From Bacteroidia bacterium (GTDB lineage: Bacteria; Bacteroidota; Bacteroidia; Bacteroidales; CAJPTX01): 64,000 nucleotides of DNA. This document shows, piece by piece, positions 50,376 through 59,734 of this stretch (positions are counted from its first letter, which is position 1; the number at the start of each line of letters is the position of its first letter). The position numbers and the translations under genes were made by a program. Below the pieces are notes generated by a model. It was not told the origin of the DNA, ran no database searches, and saw only the letters and a program-made list of their open reading frames with translations. The stretch is taken from NCBI GenBank assembly GCA_905373475.1, contig CAJPTC010000001.1, forward strand, positions 1 to 64,000, written 5' to 3'.

Positions 50376-51707
50376 TTGAAACGTAAATTAGATACGCTTG
50401 CTCTGTTGGTGCAATGGGGCAAGCGTTTTTGCTTATTACTAATATTCTTTCCGCTCACGCTAAGAGCGGAGGCTGATACAGTTGTGGCGTTACGAAATGC
50501 GTTGCGTGACGCAAATTCGGACTCGTTGCGCTTTGTGCTATACGAACGACTGGCGAAAGCGCAGCTCGACAGCAGTTTCGACGCAGCAAGCACGACTTTT
50601 GCCCAATGGGTAGACCTTGCTATTAAGCGGGAGGCCTTTCGCGATGCGGGAAGAGCCGAAAACTGTTGGGGAATAGAGTACCTCCATCGTGGCGATTTAC
50701 CGCAGGCCTTTCGCCATTTCTCGCGCTCGGTACAGAACTACCAAGAAGTAGCCGACGCCAGCGGCTTGGCTCGTGCCTATAACAATATGGGGATAACTTT
50801 GCGGCGCGAAGGACGCTTCAAAGAGGCTTTTCTTGCCTTTCTCGAGGCGATGAAAGGCTTCAAAGCTGCCAATGACGCACTAGGGACGGCGATGGTCTAC
50901 AACAATTTGGCGCAGATATATTACCAATATGGGCAGTACGGGCAAGCGCTGGAATACTTCTCCGAATATGTGAGGTATAATAAGACCAATCGGAAAGCGC
51001 TTGAGACGGCTAACGGCGAGAATAATCTGGGAGCAACTTACTACGAACTTAAGGATTATAAGAACGCACTGAGCCATTACTATCGCAGCTACGCTATTTA
51101 TGATTCATTAGATAACAAACTCGGTATTGCATTGGCGAGTGACAATATTGGTTTAATGCTGCGCGAACTACGGCAGATGGAAGACGCTATATCGCATCAC
51201 CAAAGAGCTGTAACGATCTTCAGAGATTCGTCGCGTATGTACCAACTAACCATGTCTCTCGGCAATCTTTGTTCTACCTATCGTCTGGCTGGCGAACAAC
51301 AGCGGGCGCTTGAAACAGGACTCGAGGCCTTGCAGCTTGCCGATTCGCTATCATTTGATGAGCTTAAGACATTGATTCTGGAAGAACTCGCTTTCGTCTA
51401 TGAAGAAAAGGGGAATTTTCGTACGGCATATAACTATGCGAAACAGTGCAACGAACAGCTGAAAAAAGAGGCGCAAGATAAAGGACAAGAGAATTTGAAT
51501 GAGTGGAGCAAAGACCCCCAGCTCTTGGAAGACCTTATCTTGCGTGCAACGAACGAAAATCCTACATCAAACGTATTACCTAATACCCTATCGGAGGCAA
51601 CTGTCTATTTACCTTACCTCCTTTTTGTCTTGGGCGGAATTTGCGGCTGTCTCTGCATGTTTGTGCTATATAGAACTCGGAGTAAACGACAAAAACGAAT
51701 ATCATGA
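50376..51707 (+). CDS. TPR-repeat exported protein with C-terminal TM
   Basis: 443 residues: signal sequence (FCLLLIFFPLTLRAEA), then at least six tetratricopeptide repeats (residues about 90-370, for example ARAYNNMGITLRREGRFKEA, AMVYNNLAQIYYQYGQYGQA), and a C-terminal TM helix (YLPYLLFVLGGICGCLCMFV) with a short basic tail. The layout equals the sensor part of Bacteroidota TPR-histidine kinases without the kinase. The start is TTG 50376, since no in-frame ATG precedes the signal sequence. Its stop overlaps the exchanger start (ATGA). Confidence 0.82.
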   Translation: MKRKLDTLALLVQWGKRFCLLLIFFPLTLRAEADTVVALRNALRDANSDSLRFVLYERLAKAQLDSSFDAASTTFAQWVDLAIKREAFRDAGRAENCWGIEYLHRGDLPQAFRHFSRSVQNYQEVADASGLARAYNNMGITLRREGRFKEAFLAFLEAMKGFKAANDALGTAMVYNNLAQIYYQYGQYGQALEYFSEYVRYNKTNRKALETANGENNLGATYYELKDYKNALSHYYRSYAIYDSLDNKLGIALASDNIGLMLRELRQMEDAISHHQRAVTIFRDSSRMYQLTMSLGNLCSTYRLAGEQQRALETGLEALQLADSLSFDELKTLILEELAFVYEEKGNFRTAYNYAKQCNEQLKKEAQDKGQENLNEWSKDPQLLEDLILRATNENPTSNVLPNTLSEATVYLPYLLFVLGGICGCLCMFVLYRTRSKRQKRIS

Positions 51708-52693
51708 TCCCGATAAAAGCAATGGTCTTTTTGCTGCTTGGGCTAGTATTCCTGCCCATAGCAAGCCAGCTGTTGATAAAAGGTGCGCAGAATCTGCGTC
51801 AGAACCGTAAGCAAGGTCGTTGGAATTCGTTCCTCTTTTTAGCACTTGGTGCGGTGCTTCCTGAGTTGGTGCTTGGCATTTTTTGTTCCTATTCGCACCA
51901 TCCGCAGCTTATCTTGAGTACGGTAATTGCCAGTAGTGCATTGAATGTGCTTATTGCCCTTCCGTTTCTTGCCTTTGCGACTCCCGTTGTTTTCGATGTG
52001 CGAAAAGGGGAAATAAGAAATGTGGGTCTCCTGCTGATTATTGCAACACTGTTCTTTTTTTTAACCTCTGACACCCTATTACAAGGCGAAGCGGTAGCTC
52101 TTCTCTCTCGTGGCGATGGGTTGATTCTGCTACTTATGCTGCCCATCGTCTTTATGCTTACGCCTTCTTCGAATATCATTGAAGAGTCTGAAAATGAGCG
52201 CTCTGCAAAAACTACAGTCTCCAAAAAACGGGCAGTATTGGCAATCGTGCTCGGCTTGGTCATCATCCCGCTTGCAGGCTGGCTAGCAGTCTCGGGGGCT
52301 GTAGAGCTCATGTATTTTTGGGCTGTTCCCGCAGACAAGGTCGGAATTCTTGCTATTGCTATCATTACGGCGTTGCCCGAGGTTACTATGGCTGTGCAGA
52401 GCCGAAAAAACGCAGAACTTCGTTCGGGGCTGCATAACGATCTGGTATTGTCGTCGAGCTTGAACCTAGTGCTTGTACTCGGCGTAGTAGCTCTTCTGGG
52501 CAATGTGGCAGCTTACGAATATATGTCGGTAGATAGTTTATTCCTTGTTGCTGGCGCATTTGCCCTGCTGCTTTTCATCGTGATAGGTAAAGGTTGGCAG
52601 GTAGAGAAGCACGAGGGGATAATGATGATGTTCCTCTATCTGTGTTTCTTTGCTTACGTCTTATTCCGCGAAGACGTGATGCATCTCTTCTAG
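51704..52693 (+). CDS. Cation/Ca2+ exchanger (CaCA superfamily), divergent
   Basis: 329-residue inner-membrane protein with about ten hydrophobic helices. Two inverted alpha repeats are seen: ALGAVLPELVLGI with ASSALNVLIALPF, and AIITALPEVTMAVQSRKN with LSSSLNLVLVLG, matching the G-T/S-S-x-PE ... SN-x-N-I/L pattern of CaCA exchangers in which the glutamates bind the cation. An acidic/basic loop sits between the halves. Start overlaps the TPR gene by 4 bp. Ion specificity is not clear. Confidence 0.85.
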   Translation: MIPIKAMVFLLLGLVFLPIASQLLIKGAQNLRQNRKQGRWNSFLFLALGAVLPELVLGIFCSYSHHPQLILSTVIASSALNVLIALPFLAFATPVVFDVRKGEIRNVGLLLIIATLFFFLTSDTLLQGEAVALLSRGDGLILLLMLPIVFMLTPSSNIIEESENERSAKTTVSKKRAVLAIVLGLVIIPLAGWLAVSGAVELMYFWAVPADKVGILAIAIITALPEVTMAVQSRKNAELRSGLHNDLVLSSSLNLVLVLGVVALLGNVAAYEYMSVDSLFLVAGAFALLLFIVIGKGWQVEKHEGIMMMFLYLCFFAYVLFREDVMHLF

Positions 52694-52737
52694 AAGCTTA
52701 CAGAGGAATAACAGTCTCCATTCTTTCAAAGAAGAAC

Positions 52738-52758
52738 GTTCTGCAAAGAATGCAGAAC
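52738..52758 (+). terminator. Weak terminator-like hairpin after the exchanger
   Basis: Seven-bp stem GTTCTGC/GCAGAAC with 7-nt loop, followed by TAGATTTCG; the T-run is poor. Confidence 0.35.
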
Positions 52759-52832
52759 TAGATTTCGTTTGTGCAGACGTAGCGAGTATTGTAGCAGTAC
52801 TTTTGTTGCGTCTTGTGTAACTCCTTATTGTA

Positions 52833-52840
52833 TATCTTTG
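52833..52840 (+). promoter_or_regulatory. Promoter -7 box of tdh
   Basis: TATCTTTG matches TAnnTTTG, 38 bp before the tdh start. Confidence 0.6.
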
Positions 52841-52878
52841 TGCGAGAGAAATTCTTGTAAAAGTTAAATAAGAAGACG

Positions 52879-53823
52879 ATGAAACGGATCTTGGTACTAG
52901 GAGCAGGAGGACAGATCGGGTCGGAGCTTGTGCCACATTTGCGCAAAGTGTACGGTAATGATAACGTAATAGCGACTGACCTCAAGGCTAGTCCCGCACT
53001 TGCCGCTGCTGGCCCGTTCGAGAATCTCGATGCCACTAATGCAACGGCTATAGCTGAGCTTGCTAAAAAATACAAGGTTGATACGATTTTCAACCTCGTA
53101 GCTCTTCTCTCAGCTCTAGGCGAACAGCGTCCAGAATTTGCTTGGCAACTCAATATGGGGGCTTTGCTTAATACCCTCAATGTGGCAAAAGAATTGGGAT
53201 GTGCTGTCTTTACTCCGAGCTCGATAGGAGCTTTTGGAAACAATACCCCCAAGGATAAAACGCCGCAGGATACCATAATGCGCCCCAATACCATGTACGG
53301 GGTTTGCAAGGTTTCGGGCGAGTTGCTTAGCGACTACTATCATACCCGCTTTGGTGTAGATACTCGCAGTGTGCGCTTCCCAGGCATTATTAGCTATGTA
53401 ACGCTGCCTGGCGGCGGTACAACCGATTATGCTGTAGAAATTTATTACGCTGCTGTAAAAGGCGAGGAGTTTGTATGTCCGATACCACAGGGAGTGTACA
53501 TGGATATGATGTACATGCCCGATGCGCTAGATGCAATAATTCAGCTCATGGAAGCTGACCCATCTAAGTTGCAGCATCGCAATAGTTTCAACGTTGCTTC
53601 GATGAGTTTTGCTCCCGAGCATATCTATGCTGCAATACAGAAAGAAGTGCCAAGCTTCAAGATGCGCTACCAAGTAGATCCTGTGCGTGAGGCAATAGCT
53701 CGTTCGTGGCCGAATTCGCTAGACGACAGCTGTGCTCGTGCCGAGTGGGGTTGGAAGCCTAAGTGGGACATGGAGAGCATGACGCGCGATATGCTGCAAC
53801 AGTTGGCAAAGAAATTGAAGTAA
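52879..53823 (+). CDS. tdh: L-threonine 3-dehydrogenase, SDR type
   Basis: NAD-dependent oxidation of threonine to 2-amino-3-ketobutyrate. 314 residues of the extended SDR fold: GAGGQIGSEL nucleotide loop, catalytic YGVCK (YxxxK) near residue 140, and the segment PGIISYVTLPGGGTTDYAVE, which is characteristic of the SDR-type TDH found in Flavobacterium, Cytophaga and animal mitochondria rather than the zinc MDR enzyme of E. coli. kbl, the usual partner, is not adjacent. Own promoter and a strong terminator. Confidence 0.93.
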   Translation: MKRILVLGAGGQIGSELVPHLRKVYGNDNVIATDLKASPALAAAGPFENLDATNATAIAELAKKYKVDTIFNLVALLSALGEQRPEFAWQLNMGALLNTLNVAKELGCAVFTPSSIGAFGNNTPKDKTPQDTIMRPNTMYGVCKVSGELLSDYYHTRFGVDTRSVRFPGIISYVTLPGGGTTDYAVEIYYAAVKGEEFVCPIPQGVYMDMMYMPDALDAIIQLMEADPSKLQHRNSFNVASMSFAPEHIYAAIQKEVPSFKMRYQVDPVREAIARSWPNSLDDSCARAEWGWKPKWDMESMTRDMLQQLAKKLK

Positions 53824-53836
53824 TAGGTTCGTATTG

Positions 53837-53871
53837 GTGGCGATGCGTTAGGGCGTGTCGCCACTTTTTTT
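53837..53871 (+). terminator. Terminator of tdh
   Basis: Stem GTGGCGA/TCGCCAC (53837-53843 with 53858-53864), followed by seven T residues; it ends 10 bp before kdsB. Confidence 0.88.
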
Positions 53872-53881
53872 ATTTCCATAG

Positions 53882-54634
53882 ATGAAAACTCTTGCCATAA
53901 TACCTGCCCGTTACGCCTCGTCGCGCTTAGAAGGTAAACCCTTGTGTTTAATAGGAGGGCATCCCATGATAGAGTGGGTTTGGCGACGTAGTGCAAAAGC
54001 TTTAGGGCGTGCTGTAGTTGCCACGGACGACAAGAGTATTGCCGCTGCGGTAGAAAATTTCGGTGGAGAGGTGGTACTAACCCGTGACGCTCATACAAGC
54101 GGAACGAGCCGTTGCACAGAGGCATTGGAAAAGATAGAATTGCAGACGGGGGAAAAGTTTGAAGTTGTTGTCAATGTACAGGGCGATGAGCCGTTTGTAA
54201 ACCCTACCTATTTGCAACAGCTTGTAGGAGTGTTTGCAGATGCTTCTACCGATATTGCAACGCTTGTGCGTCCGTTCAAGGTAGGAGAAGAGGTAAACAA
54301 TCCGAACTGGCCTAAAGTAGTGGTAGGGCATGCAGGGCGTGCGCTCTATTTCAGTCGGAGTGTTATCCCCTACGAACGAAACGCGGTTCACTATCCCTAC
54401 TTAAAGCACATTGGTGTTTACGCTTTTCGTGCCGAGATGCTCCGTTCGCGTATAGGTAAGCTCCCCTATTCACTCCTCGAGCAGTGCGAGGGGCTAGAAC
54501 AACTCGGATGGCTCTATCATGGGCTTGCTATTCAGACAGTAATTGTTCCAGACGAAGGTATTTCGGTTGATACGCCCGACGACTTGGTGCGTGCGCAGCA
54601 ATACGCGGCACAACACGAACTTACTTGTAGATAG
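53882..54634 (+). CDS. kdsB: 3-deoxy-manno-octulosonate cytidylyltransferase
   Basis: Activates Kdo to CMP-Kdo for lipopolysaccharide inner core. 250 residues with the N-terminal IPARYASSRLEGKPL nucleotide loop, VATDD, VLT...HTSGTSRCTEA and VVNVQGDEPFV motifs in order; the C-terminal SVDTPDDL segment is intact. ATG 53882, directly after the tdh terminator. It shows the organism is Gram-negative with Kdo-containing LPS. Confidence 0.97.
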   Translation: MKTLAIIPARYASSRLEGKPLCLIGGHPMIEWVWRRSAKALGRAVVATDDKSIAAAVENFGGEVVLTRDAHTSGTSRCTEALEKIELQTGEKFEVVVNVQGDEPFVNPTYLQQLVGVFADASTDIATLVRPFKVGEEVNNPNWPKVVVGHAGRALYFSRSVIPYERNAVHYPYLKHIGVYAFRAEMLRSRIGKLPYSLLEQCEGLEQLGWLYHGLAIQTVIVPDEGISVDTPDDLVRAQQYAAQHELTCR

Positions 54635-54720
54635 TGAGGCAATCTGCTTCCTATTTTAATCTAAAAGACACTAAAACAGGAGTTTCATGCTCCACCAAAT
54701 ACTGTAAAAATCACGACATA

Positions 54721-55923
54721 ATGAAAAGATTTGCAGCATTGATGCTAGCAGCGACTTTTGCGTTTACCTTTCAATACGCAGCTGCACAGGATGAGAAGAA
54801 GGATAGCACAGGCTTTCAGTTTACCGATGTGGTAACCGTGCCACAAACCTCGGTAAAAGACCAGCACCGTTCGGGTACATGTTGGAGCTTCTCGGCTCTT
54901 AGTTTCTTTGAAGCAGAGCTCTTGCGTATGAACAAAGGCGAGTACGACCTCTCCGAGATGTTCGTAGTCTACCACAATTATCACGATAAGGCAGAAGCCT
55001 ATGTTCGCTACCATGGTACAATGGAATTTGCCGCAGGAGGCTCGTTTGGCGATGTGCTCCAAGTACTAAAAAAGTACGGTGCAGTGCCCGAAGAGGTTTA
55101 CAAGGGTCTCGAATACGGCGAGGATAACCATACACACGGTGAGTTAGACAACGTCCTTCGTGCTTACGTAGATGCTGTGAATAAAAATGGGAATCGCCGT
55201 CTCTCTACGGCTTGGCTAAACGGATACGATGGTGTTCTTGACGCATACTTAGGCAAAATTCCCGCTAATTTTACTTACAAGGGCAAGAACTATACCCCAA
55301 AGAGTTTCGGCGAAAGTTTGGGCTTGAAATACGACGATTACGAGTTCTATACCTCCTATACGCATCACCCATTCTATGAACCCTTTATTTTGGAAATTCA
55401 AGATAATTGGCGCAGGGGTATGAACATGAACGTTCCTCTCGACGAGTTGATCGAAATTATAGATAATGCCTTAAACAATGGCTATTCTGTTGCTTGGGGG
55501 AGCGATGTTAGTGAGAAAGGCTTTATGTGGAAAAAGGGCGTAGCAATTGTTCCCGTAAAGGCTACTGATGAGGTGGCAGGCATGGAAGCACTGAAGTGGT
55601 CTTCGCTTTCGAAGGAGGAACGCGCCAAAATGTTGAAAGAGATTAACGAGCCTGTGCCAGAACCCAAAGTAACGCAAGAGATGCGCCAAAAAGCGTTTGA
55701 CAATTGGGAAACAACCGATGATCACGGTATGGTGATTGTTGGCATTGCCAAAGACCAAAACGGCAACAAGTACTACAAGGTGAAAAACAGCTGGACGGCA
55801 GAAGGAATCTATGAGGGCTATTTCTATGCCTCGGAGGCATTTGTTCGCTACAAGACCATGAATATCATGATCAACAAGAATGCAGTGCCCAAGGCAATTC
55901 GCAAGAAGTTTGAAAAGAAGTAG
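54721..55923 (+). CDS. C1-family cysteine peptidase (BleH/PepC-like), exported
   Basis: 400-residue papain-fold peptidase with a signal peptide (ALMLAATFAFTFQYAAAQ). Catalytic Cys in SGTCWSFSALSF, His in DDHGMVIVGIAK and Asn in YKVKNSWT. The long insertion between Cys and His resembles bleomycin hydrolase/aminopeptidase C, but that group is normally cytosolic. Likely a periplasmic peptide-degrading enzyme. ATG 54721 gives the signal peptide; the upstream GTG overlapping the kdsB stop would add 29 residues. Strong terminator follows. Confidence 0.9.
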   Translation: MKRFAALMLAATFAFTFQYAAAQDEKKDSTGFQFTDVVTVPQTSVKDQHRSGTCWSFSALSFFEAELLRMNKGEYDLSEMFVVYHNYHDKAEAYVRYHGTMEFAAGGSFGDVLQVLKKYGAVPEEVYKGLEYGEDNHTHGELDNVLRAYVDAVNKNGNRRLSTAWLNGYDGVLDAYLGKIPANFTYKGKNYTPKSFGESLGLKYDDYEFYTSYTHHPFYEPFILEIQDNWRRGMNMNVPLDELIEIIDNALNNGYSVAWGSDVSEKGFMWKKGVAIVPVKATDEVAGMEALKWSSLSKEERAKMLKEINEPVPEPKVTQEMRQKAFDNWETTDDHGMVIVGIAKDQNGNKYYKVKNSWTAEGIYEGYFYASEAFVRYKTMNIMINKNAVPKAIRKKFEKK

Positions 55924-55944
55924 CGCATTAGCTCTCTAAAAATC

Positions 55945-55977
55945 AAAGGCGCACCTCTTGCGGGTGCGCCTTTTTTT
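55945..55977 (+). terminator. Terminator of the C1 peptidase gene
   Basis: Eleven-bp stem AAAGGCGCACC/GGTGCGCCTTT, T-run 55971-55977. Confidence 0.92.
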
Positions 55978-56041
55978 GCTTAGATCCTCACACTTAAGTA
56001 GTGCAAAGTGTGTAAAAGTACGAAGGTTACAGCCTACCAGT

Positions 56042-56614
56042 TTATTGGTTGTTCCCAATATTATTCTGCCGCCATTGTTCGCGGGTTAGCTTGGTAAAAT
56101 GCTCTGTGCGGCAGTCGTCTAGCAGCGGTACAGGCTTGTTATACTCAGTGTGGTGATAGACGAACCCGCATTTTTCTTGTGCTCGCTTAGATTTTTCATT
56201 GCCATCGTAGTACCCACACCAAACGGCAGTTTGCTGTAAGTCCTCAAAAGCATGCCGAAGTAGTTCGGTTATGGCTGGTATCAAACCTTGTCCCCAATAG
56301 GGTTCGCCAATCCAATAACCAATTTCGCACTCCTTGTCTGCTATCTGTGCCGTGTGAATTTCACTTTTTGCGGTCATTATTGCGATGCTCCCCACTGCCT
56401 CGCCAGTCTCTTTCAATACGACGGCGTAAGATTCTGGGGCAGAAAGGACTGTCTTAATGATTTCACGGCTGTTCTCAACGCTCGTGTGTGGTGGCCAGCC
56501 CGCAATAGGTCCGATGTTGGGATTGCTGGCGTACCGATAAAGCGCCTCAGCATCGCTCTCTTGCCATGCTCGCAGTATCAGGCGTTCGGTTTGTAATGTT
56601 CTGTTTTGTATCAT
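56042..56614 (-). CDS. GNAT-family N-acetyltransferase (RimJ/RimL-like)
   Basis: 190 residues. Typical opening of the RimJ/RimL subgroup (LQTERLILRAWQESDAEALY), middle ECEIGYWIGEPYWGQGLIPA with the acetyl-CoA loop, and AVWCGYYDGNEKSKRAQEKCGF near the C-terminus. These enzymes acetylate protein N-termini or small amines; the substrate is unknown. It follows ftsK by 27 bp on the same strand. Confidence 0.9.
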   Translation of the reverse strand: MIQNRTLQTERLILRAWQESDAEALYRYASNPNIGPIAGWPPHTSVENSREIIKTVLSAPESYAVVLKETGEAVGSIAIMTAKSEIHTAQIADKECEIGYWIGEPYWGQGLIPAITELLRHAFEDLQQTAVWCGYYDGNEKSKRAQEKCGFVYHHTEYNKPVPLLDDCRTEHFTKLTREQWRQNNIGNNQ

Positions 56615-56641
56615 TCTGTTATCCAGTGGTTTCTGCCACGC

Positions 56642-59062
56642 CTAAACCATTAGGACTTCACGCTCTTTCGTCCCATTTCGTGGTCCTACTACGTGGGCGC
56701 GCTCTAGCTGGTCTACAACACGTCCTGCGCGTGTAAAGCCAATGCTAAACTTCCGTTGGATATCTGAGATTGAGCAACGTTGCATACTAACCACGTACCC
56801 CTTTACCTCCTCAAAAAGTGGGTCTAGTTCGCCGTCATCCAGTCCCTCTAGCGCATCTCCTTCGGGTTGTTCTGGTTCGGGGAGCAACCAAGCAGAGTGA
56901 TAGCCTTGCTGCTCACTAATGAAATCGGTGATGCGGGCAACCTCTTTTGTATCCAGAAAGGCGCACTGCACTCGTTCCACATTCAAGCTATCTACGCGCA
57001 CTAACATATCGCCATTACCAATAAGCTTTTCAGCTCCCTGCATCTCTAGGATTGTACGCGAATCGATGCCAGACACAACGCGGAATGCAATACGAGCTGG
57101 GATGTTCGCCTTGATTTTCCCTACTAGCACATCGGTTGTAGGTCGTTGCGTTGCCATGATGAGGTGAATCCCAGCGGCGCGCCCTACTTGTGCAAGACGC
57201 ATGAGCGGAGGCACTACATCATTGCTTGAAGTCATCATGAGGTCGGCAAACTCGTCTATTATCACCACAATGCGAGGCATGTAGCTATGCCCGTTTGCAG
57301 GATTCAGGCGGCGCGCCGTAAACTTCTCGTTATACTCGGAGATTTTACGTACCTGTGCATCTTTTAGCAATGCAAGGCGCGATTCCATCTCCTGCACTAA
57401 CGAATTCAACGTGTAGATAACTTTTTCCGAATCTGTTATGATAGCCTCCTCGGCTTCGGGCAGTTTTGCCAAGAAGTGTTTTTCTATTTTCGCGTACGGC
57501 GAGAACTCTACCTTCTTCGGATCAACCATCACCAGTTTCACCTGTGCAGGATGCTTCTTGTACAAAATTGAGGCTATAATTACGTTCAAACCGACCGACT
57601 TCCCTTGCCCTGTTGCCCCTGCTACCAGAAGATGCGGCATCTTTTCCAGATCTACGACAAAAGGTTCGCCCGACACCGTTTTACCGAGCGCAAGCGGTAG
57701 AACGCCCCCATCCTCTTGGAATTTCCGAGAGCGTAGCATAGACAGCATTGAAACCATCGCCCGATGCTTGTTGGGAACCTCTATACCAATAGCGCCAGGC
57801 CGCATAAAAATACGCACACCTAATACCAAGAGACGCAGTGCCAAATCCTTCTCTAAGCTTTCTATTTTGGTCACTTTTACGCCCGCGCCAGGAATTATCT
57901 CGTAAAGAGTTACAGTAGGACCTACCGTGGCGCGTATACTCTTGATGGTGATACCGAACTCTAGGAAAGCATCCGTTATTATCTTGTTGTTCGCTTCCAG
58001 TTCCTCCTGCGTTACCTCTTGTTTTCCATCATCGTATTCCTCTAGGAGCGATAAGGGAGGCATCTGATAGCGCGGCAAATCTAACGTGGGGTCGTAGGGT
58101 TCATCTATGGTAAAATGGTGCACATCGTCCTCTTCGCTCTCCCTGCGTACTACTTCAAGGGCAGCTCCCTCCGTATTTCCCGCCTGAGGCTCTGTAATTT
58201 CTTCCTCTTCTAGTCCAGGACGTACTATCTGAAAAGGAGGCGTTGTCGCCTCAGATTGGGGCTCAAGGTCTTCTGTCAATCCCTTGCCTTCATCTTCTGT
58301 TATTTCAGAATTCTCTGTTTTTTGAGGAGCAAAAGACTCCCCATCCGCTGATGTAGTTGCAGTACCGCCCTTGTTATTTTCGTTGTTGGGAGTGTCAAAT
58401 TGTATTGTATCTACAGGGTGTGTGCGTCCGAGCATCACCTTGGTATGCTCAACGACCCCTTTCCCCGAGAGTTGCAACAGGCTAAGAAATTTGTGAGAAA
58501 GCTTAGGGCGAAACCATACAAGGTATGCCACAGTAACGAAGAGCAGCAGCAGACCTGCCCCTACATAGCTCATGAAATCTATGAGCCAGCTCGATACAAA
58601 GTAGCCGAACTTCCCGCCAAAGCCATAACCCAATAGCCCCCATGTTCCTCGGAATAAGTAGCCGAGTAATACAGAACCGAGCACAGTGCCAAAAATCAGC
58701 AGAAGTTGGCGTTTAGGCCAACGAGAGAAACGAACGCGGAGTATGCGCAGACCGTACATGAAGAGCAAGAGGGGAATTAGGAACGCTGCCAGCCCAAAGC
58801 CGTGTGTAATAAGACAGGAGGCTATTGTTGCACCTGCAGGTCCTAGTAGGTTTGCCGTCTCAAGTTCTTTTGGGTGAAAAATGTTAGCCCACTCCAAGCT
58901 TTGATCTGTCGACCAAGCAAAGAGGTGTGAAAGCATGGCAAGGAATAGAAACAGGGTCATTAGTAGTACAAACAGGCCAACTAATAGAATGGCGCGCTCA
59001 TCTACTTTCCCTTTCTTCTCTGTTGTTTTTTTCCCCTTATTCTCTTTTTTCTCTTCAGACAT
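56642..59062 (-). CDS. ftsK: DNA translocase FtsK
   Basis: 806-residue septal motor that pumps DNA at division and directs XerCD dimer resolution. A Lys-rich start, four N-terminal TM helices (about 25-185), an acidic linker (about 205-300), the FtsK/SpoIIIE ATPase with Walker A GATGQGKSVGLN and Walker B VVIIDEFADLM, RPTTDVLVGKIKANIPARIAF, and a C-terminal gamma winged helix (SIGFTRAGRVVDQLERAHVV). ATG 59062 is preferred to GTG 59074. Confidence 0.97.
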   Translation of the reverse strand: MSEEKKENKGKKTTEKKGKVDERAILLVGLFVLLMTLFLFLAMLSHLFAWSTDQSLEWANIFHPKELETANLLGPAGATIASCLITHGFGLAAFLIPLLLFMYGLRILRVRFSRWPKRQLLLIFGTVLGSVLLGYLFRGTWGLLGYGFGGKFGYFVSSWLIDFMSYVGAGLLLLFVTVAYLVWFRPKLSHKFLSLLQLSGKGVVEHTKVMLGRTHPVDTIQFDTPNNENNKGGTATTSADGESFAPQKTENSEITEDEGKGLTEDLEPQSEATTPPFQIVRPGLEEEEITEPQAGNTEGAALEVVRRESEEDDVHHFTIDEPYDPTLDLPRYQMPPLSLLEEYDDGKQEVTQEELEANNKIITDAFLEFGITIKSIRATVGPTVTLYEIIPGAGVKVTKIESLEKDLALRLLVLGVRIFMRPGAIGIEVPNKHRAMVSMLSMLRSRKFQEDGGVLPLALGKTVSGEPFVVDLEKMPHLLVAGATGQGKSVGLNVIIASILYKKHPAQVKLVMVDPKKVEFSPYAKIEKHFLAKLPEAEEAIITDSEKVIYTLNSLVQEMESRLALLKDAQVRKISEYNEKFTARRLNPANGHSYMPRIVVIIDEFADLMMTSSNDVVPPLMRLAQVGRAAGIHLIMATQRPTTDVLVGKIKANIPARIAFRVVSGIDSRTILEMQGAEKLIGNGDMLVRVDSLNVERVQCAFLDTKEVARITDFISEQQGYHSAWLLPEPEQPEGDALEGLDDGELDPLFEEVKGYVVSMQRCSISDIQRKFSIGFTRAGRVVDQLERAHVVGPRNGTKEREVLMV

Positions 59063-59123
59063 AGTAATTCCCACCGCTATAAGAGCCGAAAGTTACGTAA
59101 AATTTGATCGCAGCCGTTTTTAT

Positions 59124-59156
59124 AAAAAAAATGAGGCTCGGATATTCCCGAGCCTC
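59124..59156 (-). terminator. Terminator of the NlpE-like gene
   Basis: Nine-bp stem GAGGCTCGG/CCGAGCCTC (59133-59141 with 59148-59156), followed on the minus strand by A and eight T/A-rich bases (59124-59131). Confidence 0.88.
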
Positions 59157-59182
59157 GTCATAGACAATGCTAGTTGTTACAA

Positions 59183-59644
59183 TTACTGAGCTACTACGCG
59201 TTTGAGGATATAATCCTGACGATACTCGGGCGCATTACCTTGCTCGTCTACCATCACAATTTCATCGTTCGAATCGCGTACGAAACATACTGGCGCATCC
59301 TTTTCAAATTTGCACACCACTTGCGGCATATTTGCAATGTTGTACTCGAATGTACCTGTTATTGTCTCGGGCTCTACGCCCTCTTTTTGATAACTGCGCG
59401 TCAGCGTGCAGCTACCATCTGAGCCAAATTCTACTGTGTACTTGCAGCCCCCGTTGTCGGCTCCTGGAATAGTTCCTTCAAACGTCCCAGTCAGCTCGGT
59501 TGCAATAATAGGGGCTCCTTCTTCAATAGCATTGGTCTCTTCTGTTGCAGTTTGTGTCTGCGATTGTGCATTTTCGCTGTTATTACAGCTCGTAAATGCA
59601 ATGGCGAGCACTACGGCTGCGCCTAAAAACAACTTGCGGATCAT
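59183..59644 (-). CDS. NlpE-like lipoprotein
   Basis: 153 residues: lipobox AIAFTSC (Cys about residue 20), a Gln/Thr-rich linker, then GTFEGTIPGADNGGCKYTVEF, LTRSYQKEG and GTFEYNIANMPQVVCKF, resembling the NlpE N-terminal beta-barrel. The classic NlpE CxxC pair is not present in the usual place. NlpE-type proteins report envelope or metal stress in Proteobacteria; the role in Bacteroidota is open. Single-gene unit with terminator. Confidence 0.7.
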   Translation of the reverse strand: MIRKLFLGAAVVLAIAFTSCNNSENAQSQTQTATEETNAIEEGAPIIATELTGTFEGTIPGADNGGCKYTVEFGSDGSCTLTRSYQKEGVEPETITGTFEYNIANMPQVVCKFEKDAPVCFVRDSNDEIVMVDEQGNAPEYRQDYILKRVVAQ

Positions 59645-59734
59645 CTCTATATTAAAATGTTAATGCTTCTCTCGTAAAAAGACACAAACAATATACGATT
59701 GAGGGCTAAAAATGTTGCGTATGCACACTATTTT

